In this document: piece by piece, positions 8,353 to 17,102 of the stretch
Numbering within the stretch: the first letter of the stretch is position 1
Layout of the letters: every line of letters begins with the position of its first letter
From: Luteolibacter sp. SL250
GTDB taxonomy: Bacteria > Verrucomicrobiota > Verrucomicrobiia > Verrucomicrobiales > Akkermansiaceae
Assembly: GCF_026625605.1 (NCBI RefSeq)
Contig: NZ_CP113054.1
Span: 1,054,001 to 1,118,000, forward strand
Length of the DNA stretch: 64,000 nucleotides
Reading direction: 5' to 3'
Position numbers and translations under genes: made by a program
The notes under the pieces: generated by a model
What the model was told of the DNA's origin: nothing
What the model saw: the letters and a program-made list of their open reading frames with translations, nothing else
Database searches by the model: none

Positions 8353-8949
8353 TCACCCCTGGAGCGCCCGCAGCGATCCGCGGATGAGGATTTCCGTCGT
8401 CGCCGCAGGATCGGTATCCAGCACCTTCTTCACCGCCTTCCGCGCGTCCACCTGCTTGTAGCCGAGCGCGATGAGCGCCAACTCCGCATCCGCCGCGGCG
8501 GCGCTGACAGAGCCGGAAGCGGCATCCGTCCAGGTATCGACGACGCCCACCTTGTCCTTGAGCTCCAGGACGATCCGTTCCGCGGTTTTTTTCCCCACTC
8601 CCTTCAGCTTGGAAAGGGCGGCGGTATCCCCCGCCACCACCGCCTGCTTGAACCGGTTCGGCTCCATGCCGCTGAGCACCGCGACCGCCATCGTCGGACC
8701 CACGCCGCTCACGCGGTCGATGAGCAGCAGGAAAATATCCCGCTCCTCCTCCGTGGCGAAGCCGAACAGCTTCTGGCCGAGCTGGCTGAAATGCAGGTGC
8801 GTGCGCAGGTCCACCCGGGTGCCCTCGGACGCGTGCAGCCGGTCGAAGGTGGAGAGGGGGACAAACACCTCATAGCCCACACCGCCGGCGTCCACCACCA
8901 GACGGTTCGGGTAGGCTTCCAGGACGGTTCCGCGCAGTCGGGCGATCAT
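8353..8949 (-). CDS. ruvA: Holliday junction branch migration protein RuvA
   Basis: A protein of 198 residues, the usual RuvA length. It starts MIARLRGTVLEAYPNRLVVDAGGVGYEVFVPLST, the oligonucleotide-binding domain. The helix-hairpin-helix region follows (VSGVGPTMAVAVLSGM and LKGVGKKTAERIVLELKDK), then a flexible linker and the C-terminal RuvB-contacting domain (ALIALGYKQVDARKAVKKV). It tetramerises on Holliday junctions and targets RuvB during recombination repair. ruvB and ruvC are not adjacent. Its stop TCA immediately follows the stop of the convergent HupE-like gene. Confidence 0.96.
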   Translation of the reverse strand: MIARLRGTVLEAYPNRLVVDAGGVGYEVFVPLSTFDRLHASEGTRVDLRTHLHFSQLGQKLFGFATEEERDIFLLLIDRVSGVGPTMAVAVLSGMEPNRFKQAVVAGDTAALSKLKGVGKKTAERIVLELKDKVGVVDTWTDAASGSVSAAAADAELALIALGYKQVDARKAVKKVLDTDPAATTEILIRGSLRALQG

Positions 8950-8979
8950 GCGGGGATTTTGTCCGGCCGGGGGAGAAGG

Positions 8980-9813
8980 TCAATGGGCGATGCGGCGGCG
9001 GACAAAGCAGAGTAGGCCGGACAACCCGGCGAGCAGGCCGGAGGAGGGCTCCGGAACGACGTTGATTGAATCGATGGACCAGGTGAGGACATGGTCGGCG
9101 GTGGGGCTGCCTGTGGTCGCTCCGCCGAAGAGAAGATTGGATGCACCGTTGGTCGCACCCTGATTCCGGAAGTTGAGGCTGGCGGCGCTGAAAAAGGTGC
9201 TGCCATCGTTGATGGACGCGGAATAGGTCTGGCTGGCCGGGTCCACGGTGACGGTGAATGAATAGACGACACCGCTTTGCAGCATCATGCCGGTCATCTG
9301 CATGTCACCGGGCACGAACGTGTTTTCGCTGGTGGTGGTGGATGACGAACCATCGTAAAAATACCACTCCCCGTCGGAGAAGTCGGTCGAGTTGTCCCCG
9401 CCCACCACCCCGATGAGCCAGGTGAAGTTGGCGTTCGTGCCATAGTCAACCGCGGTCGATGCCCCGAAGTGGATGCGATCGTCATAGCTGACGAAATTCG
9501 AGACGTTTCCATCATATCTCCAGTTGAATGTCAGTGTGTATGGAGACGCGGCCATGGTGCCGATGCTGCGGCTGATGCCCGCGTTGCTGCTGGTTGTTGT
9601 GCCGGTGGTGACCGAGAGGTAGCTGCCTCCGCCACTGAGTGGATTGGTGGAAACCACAGTTCCGGTCGAGGCCCCCTGCGTCCACCCTGCCGACCATCCA
9701 GTCCCGGAGTTCGGGTAGGTTCCGGTGTCGAAATTGTCCGTGAGCGCGGCATGTGTGATCGCGGGTGCCAGAAACGCACCGGAAATGCAGCAAATGGGGA
9801 GGGAGATTCTCAT
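8980..9813 (-). CDS. PEP-CTERM sorted surface protein
   Basis: A protein of about 277 residues. It has an N-terminal signal peptide (MRISLPICCISGAFLAPAITHA), a Ser/Thr/Gly-rich beta-sandwich-like body, and a C-terminal sorting tag: VPEPSS, a short hydrophobic helix (GLLAGLSGLLCFV), then RRR. This is the PEP-CTERM layout, known to be recognised by an exosortase that moves the protein to the outer surface. The body resembles LamG/jellyroll-type extracellular domains, without a catalytic motif. I chose ATG 9813 because it starts the signal peptide; a longer frame to 9882 adds non-signal residues. It diverges from the cytochrome-type gene at 9949. Confidence 0.85.
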   Translation of the reverse strand: MRISLPICCISGAFLAPAITHAALTDNFDTGTYPNSGTGWSAGWTQGASTGTVVSTNPLSGGGSYLSVTTGTTTSSNAGISRSIGTMAASPYTLTFNWRYDGNVSNFVSYDDRIHFGASTAVDYGTNANFTWLIGVVGGDNSTDFSDGEWYFYDGSSSTTTSENTFVPGDMQMTGMMLQSGVVYSFTVTVDPASQTYSASINDGSTFFSAASLNFRNQGATNGASNLLFGGATTGSPTADHVLTWSIDSINVVPEPSSGLLAGLSGLLCFVRRRIAH

Positions 9814-9948
9814 GGATTTTGGGGATTTGTGGGATATTATGGGGAAATATTGCTTTTTGGCCAGATTGAAATCCGGGATCACCCCAAAGTGTTATCTGTT
9901 CGCAGATTGAGGAAAGGCGGCTGGGGGTGTATCCGTATCCGGCGCCTC

Positions 9949-12402
9949 TTGAACTTGCTCCGCTCCGTCCTCCCTGTCCTGTTGTTCACGGCGATCGCTG
10001 GTGCGGAGATTCCGCGCGAGCTGATCGGTACCTACTGCGTCAGTTGCCATGACGCGGAGGAGAAGAAAGGCGGCCTGGATCTGGAGGCGCTGGAATGGAG
10101 GCCGGGCGACCGGGCGAACCAGGCGATATGGGTGAAGGTTTTCGATTTCATCGACAAGGGCGAGATGCCGCCGAAGAACCGCAAGCAGCGGCCGGACGCC
10201 GCGGAGGTGGAGGAATTTCTGGGCGGACTGGGGAAGGAACTCACCGCGGCGGATGAGAAGCGTGAGGCGGCGAGCGGCCGGACGGTCCTCCGCCGCCTGA
10301 ACCGCGTGGAGTATGAACGCACGCTGCACGACCTGCTGGGCATCCGCACGCCGCTGACGGTGATGCTGCCGAATGACACGCCCATGCACGGGTTCGACAC
10401 CGTGGCGGAGGGACTCCGGCTTTCCACCCTCCAGATGGAGAAATACCTGGAGGCGGCGGACAAGGCCATCGACGACGCGATCCGCCTGGAACCGAAGCCA
10501 GAGTTGGTGAAAGACCGCTTTGAGATGGTGGAGAACCAGGAGGTCCGCTGGCACCTGGAGAAGCCGGAGGGCAAGGGCGATGGCGCGGGTGGCGCCGGGC
10601 CGCACCGGCATCTCCTGCGCATGCTGCCGGACGGGGTTGTGTTCTTCAACACGGGCTATCCCTCGGCCCAGATCAAGCCCCCGAAGGAAAAGCCGCGGTC
10701 ACGGCCGGAAGGAATCTATAAGGTCCGCATCAGCGGATATGCCTACCAAAGCCCGGGGGTGTCCGTCCCGATGCGGGTCTATGGCAACAACTACAAGGAC
10801 AAGCAGCTCCTCGGCTGGTTCGAGATGGAGCCGGACAAGCCGCAGGTGGTGGAGTTCACGACCTTCATCCGTGGCGGGGATTTCATCCAGATCGAGCCCT
10901 CCAACACCGGACAGGATAAGGAAGGAAAGAACGTCTATAACACCCCGGTGAAGGACTTCACCGGTTCCGGCCTGGCCCTGCAGTGGGTGGAGGTCGAGGG
11001 ACCATTGCTGGAGACATGGCCGCCGAAGGGTGTGGCGACCTTGTTCGGTGACATCCCGGTGGTGGAGTTGGACGAGGAGGCCAGGAAGAAGAACAAGAAC
11101 GTCGCCTACGAGATCAGGCCACAGGATCCGAAGGCGGATTCGCGGCGGGCGCTGGAGCAGTTCGCCGGGAAAGCCTTCCGCCGTCCCCTGGAGGCGGGTG
11201 AGGTGGACCGCTACGTCGGCCTGACCCACGCGGCGCTGGATGAGGGCCAACCGTTCATGGAGGCGATGCGCATCGGCTTCCGGGCGATCCTCGTTTCCCC
11301 GCAGTTCCTTTTCTTCCGGGAGGACCATGGAAAACTGGATGACCACGCACTCGCTTCCCGGCTGTCCTATTTCCTGTGGAGCAGGCCGCCGGATGGCGAG
11401 TTGCTGAAGCTGGCTGCAGAGAAAAAGCTGTCCCAGCCGGAGGTGCTGCGCGGCCAGGTGGAACGGCTCCTGAAGGACGGGAAGTCCGCCGCATTCGTGG
11501 AGGACTTCACCGGGCAGTGGCTGGATCTCCGGAACATCGATGCGACGACGCCGGACGCGAAACTGTATCCGGAGTCCGACGAACTGCTCCGCCTTTCCAT
11601 GCCGGAGGAGACGAAGGCCTACTTCGCGGAAATGCTGCAGGCGGACCTGCCGGTGACCACGGTGGTGGATTCCGACTTCGTGATGGTGAACGGACGCCTC
11701 GCGGAGCACTACCAGATCCCCGGAGTGAGCGGGCAGGACATCCGGAAGGTGAAACTGCCGCCGGACAGCCCGCGCGGCGGCTTCCTCACCCAGGCGAGCG
11801 TTCTCAAGATCACGGCGAACGGAACCACCACCTCTCCGGTCCTGCGCGGCGCGTGGGTCATGAAGCGGATCCTCGGCCAGCCACCTTCGCCGCCACCGCC
11901 CGGTGTCGGCTCCATCGAGCCGGACACCCGCGGAGCCACCACCGTGCGGGAGCAGCTCGCCCTCCACAGCACCTCGCAGAGCTGCGCGGCCTGCCATGCG
12001 AAGATCGACCCGCCTGGATTCGCGCTGGAGAGCTTCGACGTGATCGGCGGCTACCGGGAGCAATACCGCTCGCAGGGTGAAGGCGGAAAATTGATCGAGC
12101 TGTCGAACACCCGGGAGAAACGGAAGTATGTGAAGTATGGCCAACCTGTGGATGCCAGCGGCACCCTGGACGGGAAGGCATTCGTTGACATCCGGGAGTT
12201 CAAGAAACTGATCCTGGAAAAGCCGGACCAGTTGATGACGGCGATGGCCGGCAAGCTGGCGACCTACTCCACGGGTGCCGGTATCAGCTTCGCGGACCGC
12301 AGGGCGGTCGCAGAGATTTCACGCAAAACGAAAGAACAGGGCGGCGGGCTGCGAACCCTAGTTCACCAGGTTGTCGCCAGCCCGTTGTTCCTATCCAAGT
12401 AA
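9949..12402 (+). CDS. Secreted c-type cytochrome with DUF1587/1592/1588/1585-type domains
   Basis: A large exported protein of about 817 residues. After a hydrophobic leader (LRSVLPVLLFTAIAGAE), a haem-binding CVSCH motif lies in YCVSCHDAEEKKGG. Next comes the DUF1587-like RLNRVEYERTLHDLLGI, then a central carbohydrate-binding-like beta domain (GIYKVRISGYAY). The DUF1592/1588 blocks follow (AGKAFRRPL, LASRLSYFLWSRPPD, GGFLTQASVLKITANGTTTSPV). A second haem motif CAACHAKIDPPGFALE and a DUF1585-like tail close the protein. The start is most likely TTG 9949, since there is no ATG before the leader; this is uncertain. The family is common in Planctomycetes and Verrucomicrobia and its role is not established. 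It is followed six bases later by a DUF1552 gene. Confidence 0.85.
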   Translation: MNLLRSVLPVLLFTAIAGAEIPRELIGTYCVSCHDAEEKKGGLDLEALEWRPGDRANQAIWVKVFDFIDKGEMPPKNRKQRPDAAEVEEFLGGLGKELTAADEKREAASGRTVLRRLNRVEYERTLHDLLGIRTPLTVMLPNDTPMHGFDTVAEGLRLSTLQMEKYLEAADKAIDDAIRLEPKPELVKDRFEMVENQEVRWHLEKPEGKGDGAGGAGPHRHLLRMLPDGVVFFNTGYPSAQIKPPKEKPRSRPEGIYKVRISGYAYQSPGVSVPMRVYGNNYKDKQLLGWFEMEPDKPQVVEFTTFIRGGDFIQIEPSNTGQDKEGKNVYNTPVKDFTGSGLALQWVEVEGPLLETWPPKGVATLFGDIPVVELDEEARKKNKNVAYEIRPQDPKADSRRALEQFAGKAFRRPLEAGEVDRYVGLTHAALDEGQPFMEAMRIGFRAILVSPQFLFFREDHGKLDDHALASRLSYFLWSRPPDGELLKLAAEKKLSQPEVLRGQVERLLKDGKSAAFVEDFTGQWLDLRNIDATTPDAKLYPESDELLRLSMPEETKAYFAEMLQADLPVTTVVDSDFVMVNGRLAEHYQIPGVSGQDIRKVKLPPDSPRGGFLTQASVLKITANGTTTSPVLRGAWVMKRILGQPPSPPPPGVGSIEPDTRGATTVREQLALHSTSQSCAACHAKIDPPGFALESFDVIGGYREQYRSQGEGGKLIELSNTREKRKYVKYGQPVDASGTLDGKAFVDIREFKKLILEKPDQLMTAMAGKLATYSTGAGISFADRRAVAEISRKTKEQGGGLRTLVHQVVASPLFLSK

Positions 12403-12407
12403 AAGTC

Positions 12408-13691
12408 ATGCACCTCCGCTCCGCCCCACTCTCCCGCCGCACCTTTCTCCGTGGTGCCGGTGTCACGATGGCGCTGCCATTTCTGGAGGCCATGCTGCCG
12501 GTGCGCGTGCTCGCCGCTGCATCCGCCGCCGCCGCGCCGAAGCGCATGGTGGCCATCTGCACCAGCCTGGGCATCTACGGGCCCGCGCTTTTCCCGAAGG
12601 AGACGGGAAGGGGATACAGCTCCACCCCCTACCTGGACCTGCTGAAGGACTACCGGGATGACTTCACCATTTTCTCCGGCCTTTCCCATCCGGAGCAGTC
12701 CGGGCCGGACGGCCATGCCTCCGAGCAGACCTGGCTGACTTCCGCCCGCCACCCGGGCATGGGTGGGTTCCGCAACACCATCTCGATCGACCAGTCCATC
12801 GCGGAGAAGATCGGCCTGCAGACGCGCTACTCCTCGCTGGTGCTGGGGACCAACGGCGTGAGCCAGAGCTACACCCGCAGCGGGGTGATGATCCCGGCGG
12901 AAACGACGCCCTCCAAGGTGTTCGCGAAACTTTTCATCAACGGCAGCAAGGCGGAGGTGGAGAAGCAGATGCGCAAGCTCCGCGAGGGCCGCAGCATCAT
13001 GGACAGCGTGGGGGAGGAGGCGAAGCGCTTCAGCTCGAAGGTGGGTGCCGGGGACAAGGACAAGCTCGACGAATACTTCACCTCCGTCCGTGAGATGGAG
13101 GGCCGCCTGGCAACGGCGGAGGAATGGGTCCAGAAGCCGAAGCCGGACATGGAGGAGAAAATCTCCGCCGACGTCAGCGAGGCGAACGACATCATCGGCC
13201 GCACGCAGTTGCTTTTCGAGCTGGTGCCCCTGGCCCTCCAGACGGACAGCACCCGGCTCATCACCATCCTCATCCAGGGTCGCGGAGACGTGCCGCCGGT
13301 GCCCGGTGTCAGCATGGACCACCACAACCTTTCCCACCACGGCCAGGATCCGGAGAAGATCCGCCAGCTTGAACTGATCGAGAAGGCGAAGCTCACCGCC
13401 TACGGCAAGCTCATCGGCTCCCTGAAGGGGAAATCGGAAAGCGGCGGCACGTTGCTCGACAACACCTCCGTCCTTTTCGGAAGCAACCTCGGCAACGCGA
13501 ACAGCCACGACTGGCGGAACCTGCCGGTACTGCTGGCAGGTGGAGGCTTCCAGCACGGCCAGCACATCGCCTGCGACGCGAAGGACAACACCCCGCTGGC
13601 CAACCTCTTCGTGCAGGTCGCACAGAAGATGGGCGTGGAGATCGACGAGTTCGGCAGCAGCAGCAAGGCGTCCGTGCCCGGCTTCGCCTGA
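12408..13691 (+). CDS. Tat-exported DUF1552 protein
   Basis: A protein of 427 residues starting with a twin-arginine signal (LSRRTFLRGAGVTMALPFLEAM). The body follows the DUF1552 pattern: RMVAICTSLGIYGPALFPKETG early, then FTIFSGLSHPE, and later GVSMDHHNLSHHGQDPEKI and LLDNTSVLFGSNLGNANSHDWRNLPVLLAGG near the C-terminus. The fold resembles sulfatase/phosphatase-like DUF1501 relatives, but no reaction is known. Such genes nearly always follow a DUF1592-type cytochrome gene, and here the spacing is five bases, so the two are one operon and probably one periplasmic system. Confidence 0.88.
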   Translation: MHLRSAPLSRRTFLRGAGVTMALPFLEAMLPVRVLAAASAAAAPKRMVAICTSLGIYGPALFPKETGRGYSSTPYLDLLKDYRDDFTIFSGLSHPEQSGPDGHASEQTWLTSARHPGMGGFRNTISIDQSIAEKIGLQTRYSSLVLGTNGVSQSYTRSGVMIPAETTPSKVFAKLFINGSKAEVEKQMRKLREGRSIMDSVGEEAKRFSSKVGAGDKDKLDEYFTSVREMEGRLATAEEWVQKPKPDMEEKISADVSEANDIIGRTQLLFELVPLALQTDSTRLITILIQGRGDVPPVPGVSMDHHNLSHHGQDPEKIRQLELIEKAKLTAYGKLIGSLKGKSESGGTLLDNTSVLFGSNLGNANSHDWRNLPVLLAGGGFQHGQHIACDAKDNTPLANLFVQVAQKMGVEIDEFGSSSKASVPGFA

Positions 13692-13697
13692 ATTGGC

Positions 13698-14540
13698 CTA
13701 CCTCCTCCGTCGCCGGAAGGCGAAGGATCCGGCCATGCCCGCCGTCAGCAATGACGACGGCTCCGGAACCTGTACGATCTGGATCGCGTTGAGGAACCCG
13801 CGCGTCTGTCCGGACGTCCCGTCGACCGCGATGTTGAGGAATTCTCCATCCGCGATGGTGATGGTTTGCTTCAGGTAGTTCGTGTTGTCCACCCACGCGG
13901 TGTTCGCACCGGTGCTCATGCTGATCGACTCGGAAGAGTAGCCGGAGAAGTCGAAATTTCCCGCGCTTGCGCTGGTTCCCAGATGAACCTGGAAAGTCTG
14001 CGCGCTTGAGGTGTTGGTGTTCCGGGTGAGGGTGTAGATGTCGTAGGTGCCCGCCGCAAGGCCTGAGATCTGCAGGCCCAGGGCGATCCGGTTGGTGGTC
14101 GCGTTGTTGGCCGTGGAGTTGGAGAAAATCGCGTATCTGCCGACGGAATTGTTGGCATAGATGTTCGAGCTGAACGCCGTCCCTGTCACCGCGGAGTGCC
14201 CGCCGGGCTGTGCGGCGAGGTTGATGCTGGTGGATCCGGTCGAAGGCGCGACGCCGAGGTTGATCCCGAGAGAGGATGAAGCTCCTGCGGCGTCCACGAT
14301 GCCGCTGCCGACATCCGCCGTAGTGAGGTTGTTCCAGACGGTTCCCGCGAAGGACGGGTTCTCCGTGTGATAGGGGCTGTTGGTCTGATCCTGAACCGTG
14401 GTCGGCACGTTGAGCGGGTCACCTCCGTTGCCGAAGTTCAGGAAATAGACGGCGGCTGATGCCTGGTTCAGGAGCAGCAAACAGACGAGGAAAACGGACG
14501 GGGGTTTCACGTGCGGAAAAAAATGGGTTCCCGCCATCAT
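13698..14540 (-). CDS. PEP-CTERM sorted surface protein
   Basis: A protein of about 280 residues. It has an N-terminal signal segment (PPSVFLVCLLLLNQASAAVYFLNFG), an Asn/Thr/Ser-rich body and a C-terminal PEP-CTERM tag: QVPEPSSLLTAGMAGSFAF followed by five arginines. The body contains ANNATTNRIALGLQISGLAAGTYDIYTLTRN, typical of beta-sandwich surface proteins. Two adjacent ATGs (14540 and 14537) are possible starts, and a TTG at 14567 is less likely. No Shine-Dalgarno sequence is visible, because the leader is C-rich on the coding strand. Its stop lies six bases from the convergent DUF1552 gene. Confidence 0.83.
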   Translation of the reverse strand: MMAGTHFFPHVKPPSVFLVCLLLLNQASAAVYFLNFGNGGDPLNVPTTVQDQTNSPYHTENPSFAGTVWNNLTTADVGSGIVDAAGASSSLGINLGVAPSTGSTSINLAAQPGGHSAVTGTAFSSNIYANNSVGRYAIFSNSTANNATTNRIALGLQISGLAAGTYDIYTLTRNTNTSSAQTFQVHLGTSASAGNFDFSGYSSESISMSTGANTAWVDNTNYLKQTITIADGEFLNIAVDGTSGQTRGFLNAIQIVQVPEPSSLLTAGMAGSFAFRRRRR

Positions 14541-14650
14541 GGGGAGGAGGAGGGGGATTTCAAGCAAGTTCGGCGGTCCCCGGCTGCGGCATTGGCCCGG
14601 AGGTGTCAGAATCCTTGCGGCACCTTGGCATCGCGGGTAAATCTCGGGGA

Positions 14651-15994
14651 ATGAATCGCAGGAATTTCCTCCAGACCGCTGGCCTCGCGGCGGCCCCGTT
14701 CATCCTCACCCGGAAGTCGCTGTTCGCGGAGGAGGTTTCGGACAAAAAGCACCGCGTCGGGCTGATCGGCTCCGGATGGTATGGGAAGTGTGATCTGCTC
14801 CGCCTGATCCAGGTTTCGCCGGTGGATGTGGTTTCCCTCTGTGACGTGGACTCCGTGATGCTGAAGGAAGCGGGCGATCTGGTCGCCTCCCGCCAAGTGT
14901 CGAAGAAGGTGCCGCGGCTCTACGGCGACTACCGTGAGATGCTGAAGGAAAAGGACCTGGATATGGTGATCATCGGCACGCCGGACCATTGGCACGCGCT
15001 GAACATGATCGCCGCGGTGGAGTCCGGCGCGGACGTCTATGTGCAGAAGCCGACCGGCGTGGATGTCGCGGAGAGCGCCGCCATGCTGGCCGCCGCGCGG
15101 AAGCATGGCCGAGTCGTCCAGGTGGGCACGCAGCGCCGCAGCACGCCGCATTTGATCGAGGCGATGAACGACATCATCAAGGCGGACAAGCTCGGCAAGA
15201 TCTCGCACGTGGAGATTTATTGCTACTACCACATGCGCTCGAAAAAGAACGAGCCTGCGGGCACTCCTCCGGCGAACTTCGACTATGAGATGTGGACCGG
15301 CCCCGCGCCCATGCGGCCCTATGTTCCGACCGTCCATCCGCGGAGCTGGCGGGCGTTCATGGAGTATGGCAACGGCATCGTCGGTGACATGTGCGTCCAC
15401 ATGCTGGACATGGTGCGGTGGATGCTGGATCTCGGCTCGCCGAAAAGCATCAGCAGCAGCGGCGGCATCTTCATGGACAAGGCCAGCGCGGCGAACATTT
15501 CCGATACGCAGACCGCGACCTTCGAGTTCGATGAACTGAACGTCATCTGGAGCCACCGTTCCTGGGGTGATGCGCCGGATCCCAAGTATCCGTGGGGGGC
15601 GACGTTCTACGGTGAGAAGGGCACGCTGAAGGCGAGCGTGAATTCCTATGACTTCATCCCCCGGGCGAAGGGCGAGGCGGCCATCCACCGCGACTGCGTG
15701 ATGGAGCTGGATAAGTATGTCGAGGACCAGACCGAGAAGGATCTGGAGAAGCACGTCGCCCCGGCCATCCGCGGCCACATGATCGACCTGCTGAAAAACA
15801 TCCAGTCGCGTGGCAAGCCGGTGGCCGACATCGAGCAAGGCCACATCTCCAGCGCGGCGTGCATCCTCGCGAACAATGCGATGAAGCTGGGCAGGACGCT
15901 CCGCTGGGATGGCGCGAAGGTCATCGAGGATGATGAAGCGAACGCGCTGCTCGCGCGGCCCTACCGTGCGCCTTGGGTGCATCCGGGAGCCTGA
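14651..15994 (+). CDS. Tat-exported Gfo/Idh/MocA-family oxidoreductase
   Basis: A protein of 447 residues with a twin-arginine signal (MNRRNFLQTAGLAAAPFILT), a Rossmann nucleotide-binding start (RVGLIGSGWYGKCDLLRL) and the family motif around the catalytic lysine written VQKPTGVDV, in place of the usual EKP. A C-terminal Gfo/Idh/MocA substrate domain follows (GTPPANFDYEMWTGPAPMRPY, IVGDMCVHMLDMVRWML). Enzymes of this group oxidise or isomerise sugars with bound NAD(P); the Tat leader implies folding with cofactor before export. I chose ATG 14651 because it begins the Tat signal, although the frame stays open upstream. It is monocistronic as far as can be seen. Confidence 0.87.
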   Translation: MNRRNFLQTAGLAAAPFILTRKSLFAEEVSDKKHRVGLIGSGWYGKCDLLRLIQVSPVDVVSLCDVDSVMLKEAGDLVASRQVSKKVPRLYGDYREMLKEKDLDMVIIGTPDHWHALNMIAAVESGADVYVQKPTGVDVAESAAMLAAARKHGRVVQVGTQRRSTPHLIEAMNDIIKADKLGKISHVEIYCYYHMRSKKNEPAGTPPANFDYEMWTGPAPMRPYVPTVHPRSWRAFMEYGNGIVGDMCVHMLDMVRWMLDLGSPKSISSSGGIFMDKASAANISDTQTATFEFDELNVIWSHRSWGDAPDPKYPWGATFYGEKGTLKASVNSYDFIPRAKGEAAIHRDCVMELDKYVEDQTEKDLEKHVAPAIRGHMIDLLKNIQSRGKPVADIEQGHISSAACILANNAMKLGRTLRWDGAKVIEDDEANALLARPYRAPWVHPGA

Positions 15995-16124
15995 TCAGCG
16001 CGGGATGATCCCGTCTGAAATGTTCTGAAACGATCATCCGTGTGTTCTGTCCGAATCCAACCGGCAAGCATCGCCGCAAGGGACTTGCCCTGCCACGGTA
16101 TCCTGACCGTGATGGGACAACGAC

Positions 16125-17093
16125 ATGCACGGACTCATCAGCCGCTTCACCGATCTCTATCCCGTATGGGTGATCTCCTTTGCCGTCATTGGCCTCGTCA
16201 AGCCGGAGGCGATGACCTGGTTCAGCGGTCCGTGGGTGGTTTGGGCGCTCAGCGCGGTCATGCTGGGGATGGGGTTCACGCTGACCGTCGATGATTTCCG
16301 CCGCATCTTCAGGATGCCCGGTTGTGTCGCTGTCGGACTCATCGCCCACTACACCATCATGCCTCTCTCCGCGTGGGGCATTTCCCACCTCCTGAAACTG
16401 GATCCCGGTTTCGCCGTCGGCCTCATCCTCGTCGCGAGCTGTCCGTCCGGCACCGCGTCGAATGTCATCTGCTACCTGGCCCGCGCCAACGTCGCGCTCG
16501 CCGTCATCATCACACTTGCTTCGACGCTCGTCGCCTTCATCACCACCCCATTGTGGTGCAAGGCGCTGGCCGGACAATACGTCCCGGTGGATGCCCTCCA
16601 ACTTTGCCTTTCCACGCTCCAGATCGCGGTCATCCCCGTCCTCCTCGGAGTCTTCTGCAACTGGAAATTCCCCGCCGCCACCGCGAGGATCAAGCCCATC
16701 GGCCCGCTGGTGTCAGTCGTCGCGCTGATGTTCATCACAGGGAGCATCGTCGGGCAGAACGCCAGCTCCGTGATTGAGAACGCGGGCACGTTGGCCATCG
16801 CCGCTGTCCTGCTCCACGCGCTGGGCTTTGGGATCGGCTACGTTGTCGCGAAATTCATCCGCTATCCGGAGGACATCGCCCGCACCATCTCGATCGAGGT
16901 GGGCATGCAGAACGGCGGACTGGCCGCCGTGCTGGCGAAGCAGAATTTCCCGCTCCAGCCGCTGGCCGCGGTTCCCGCCGTGTTCAGCGCCATCACCCAG
17001 ACGTTGCTCGGCAGCCTCCTCGCAACCTGGTGGCGGAAGCGGCCGGTCAGATCCTCCACTCCCGTGGAACCCATCGCCTCGGAAGAAGCCTGA
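16125..17093 (+). CDS. BASS-family (bile acid:sodium symporter-like) transporter
   Basis: A protein of 322 residues with about 9-10 hydrophobic helices. It shows the BASS/SBF signatures: AVMLGMGFTLTVDDFRRI early, GLILVASCPSGTASNVICYLARANVALAVIIT in the first core region, and the second half-repeat with EVGMQNGGLAAVLAKQNF. Bacterial members carry organic anions such as pantoate, pyruvate or bile acids with sodium. The substrate here is unknown. It is the first gene of a compact plus-strand cluster, nine bases before the kinase gene, so an organic acid feeding the kinase and aldolase that follow is a reasonable inference. Confidence 0.85.
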   Translation: MHGLISRFTDLYPVWVISFAVIGLVKPEAMTWFSGPWVVWALSAVMLGMGFTLTVDDFRRIFRMPGCVAVGLIAHYTIMPLSAWGISHLLKLDPGFAVGLILVASCPSGTASNVICYLARANVALAVIITLASTLVAFITTPLWCKALAGQYVPVDALQLCLSTLQIAVIPVLLGVFCNWKFPAATARIKPIGPLVSVVALMFITGSIVGQNASSVIENAGTLAIAAVLLHALGFGIGYVVAKFIRYPEDIARTISIEVGMQNGGLAAVLAKQNFPLQPLAAVPAVFSAITQTLLGSLLATWWRKRPVRSSTPVEPIASEEA

Positions 17094-17102
17094 TCCACCG
17101 CC

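Noticed and set aside
9469-9948. N-terminal extension of the DUF1592 cytochrome gene
   Set aside because: The stretch is antisense to the PEP-CTERM gene and would bury the signal peptide 160 residues inside the protein.
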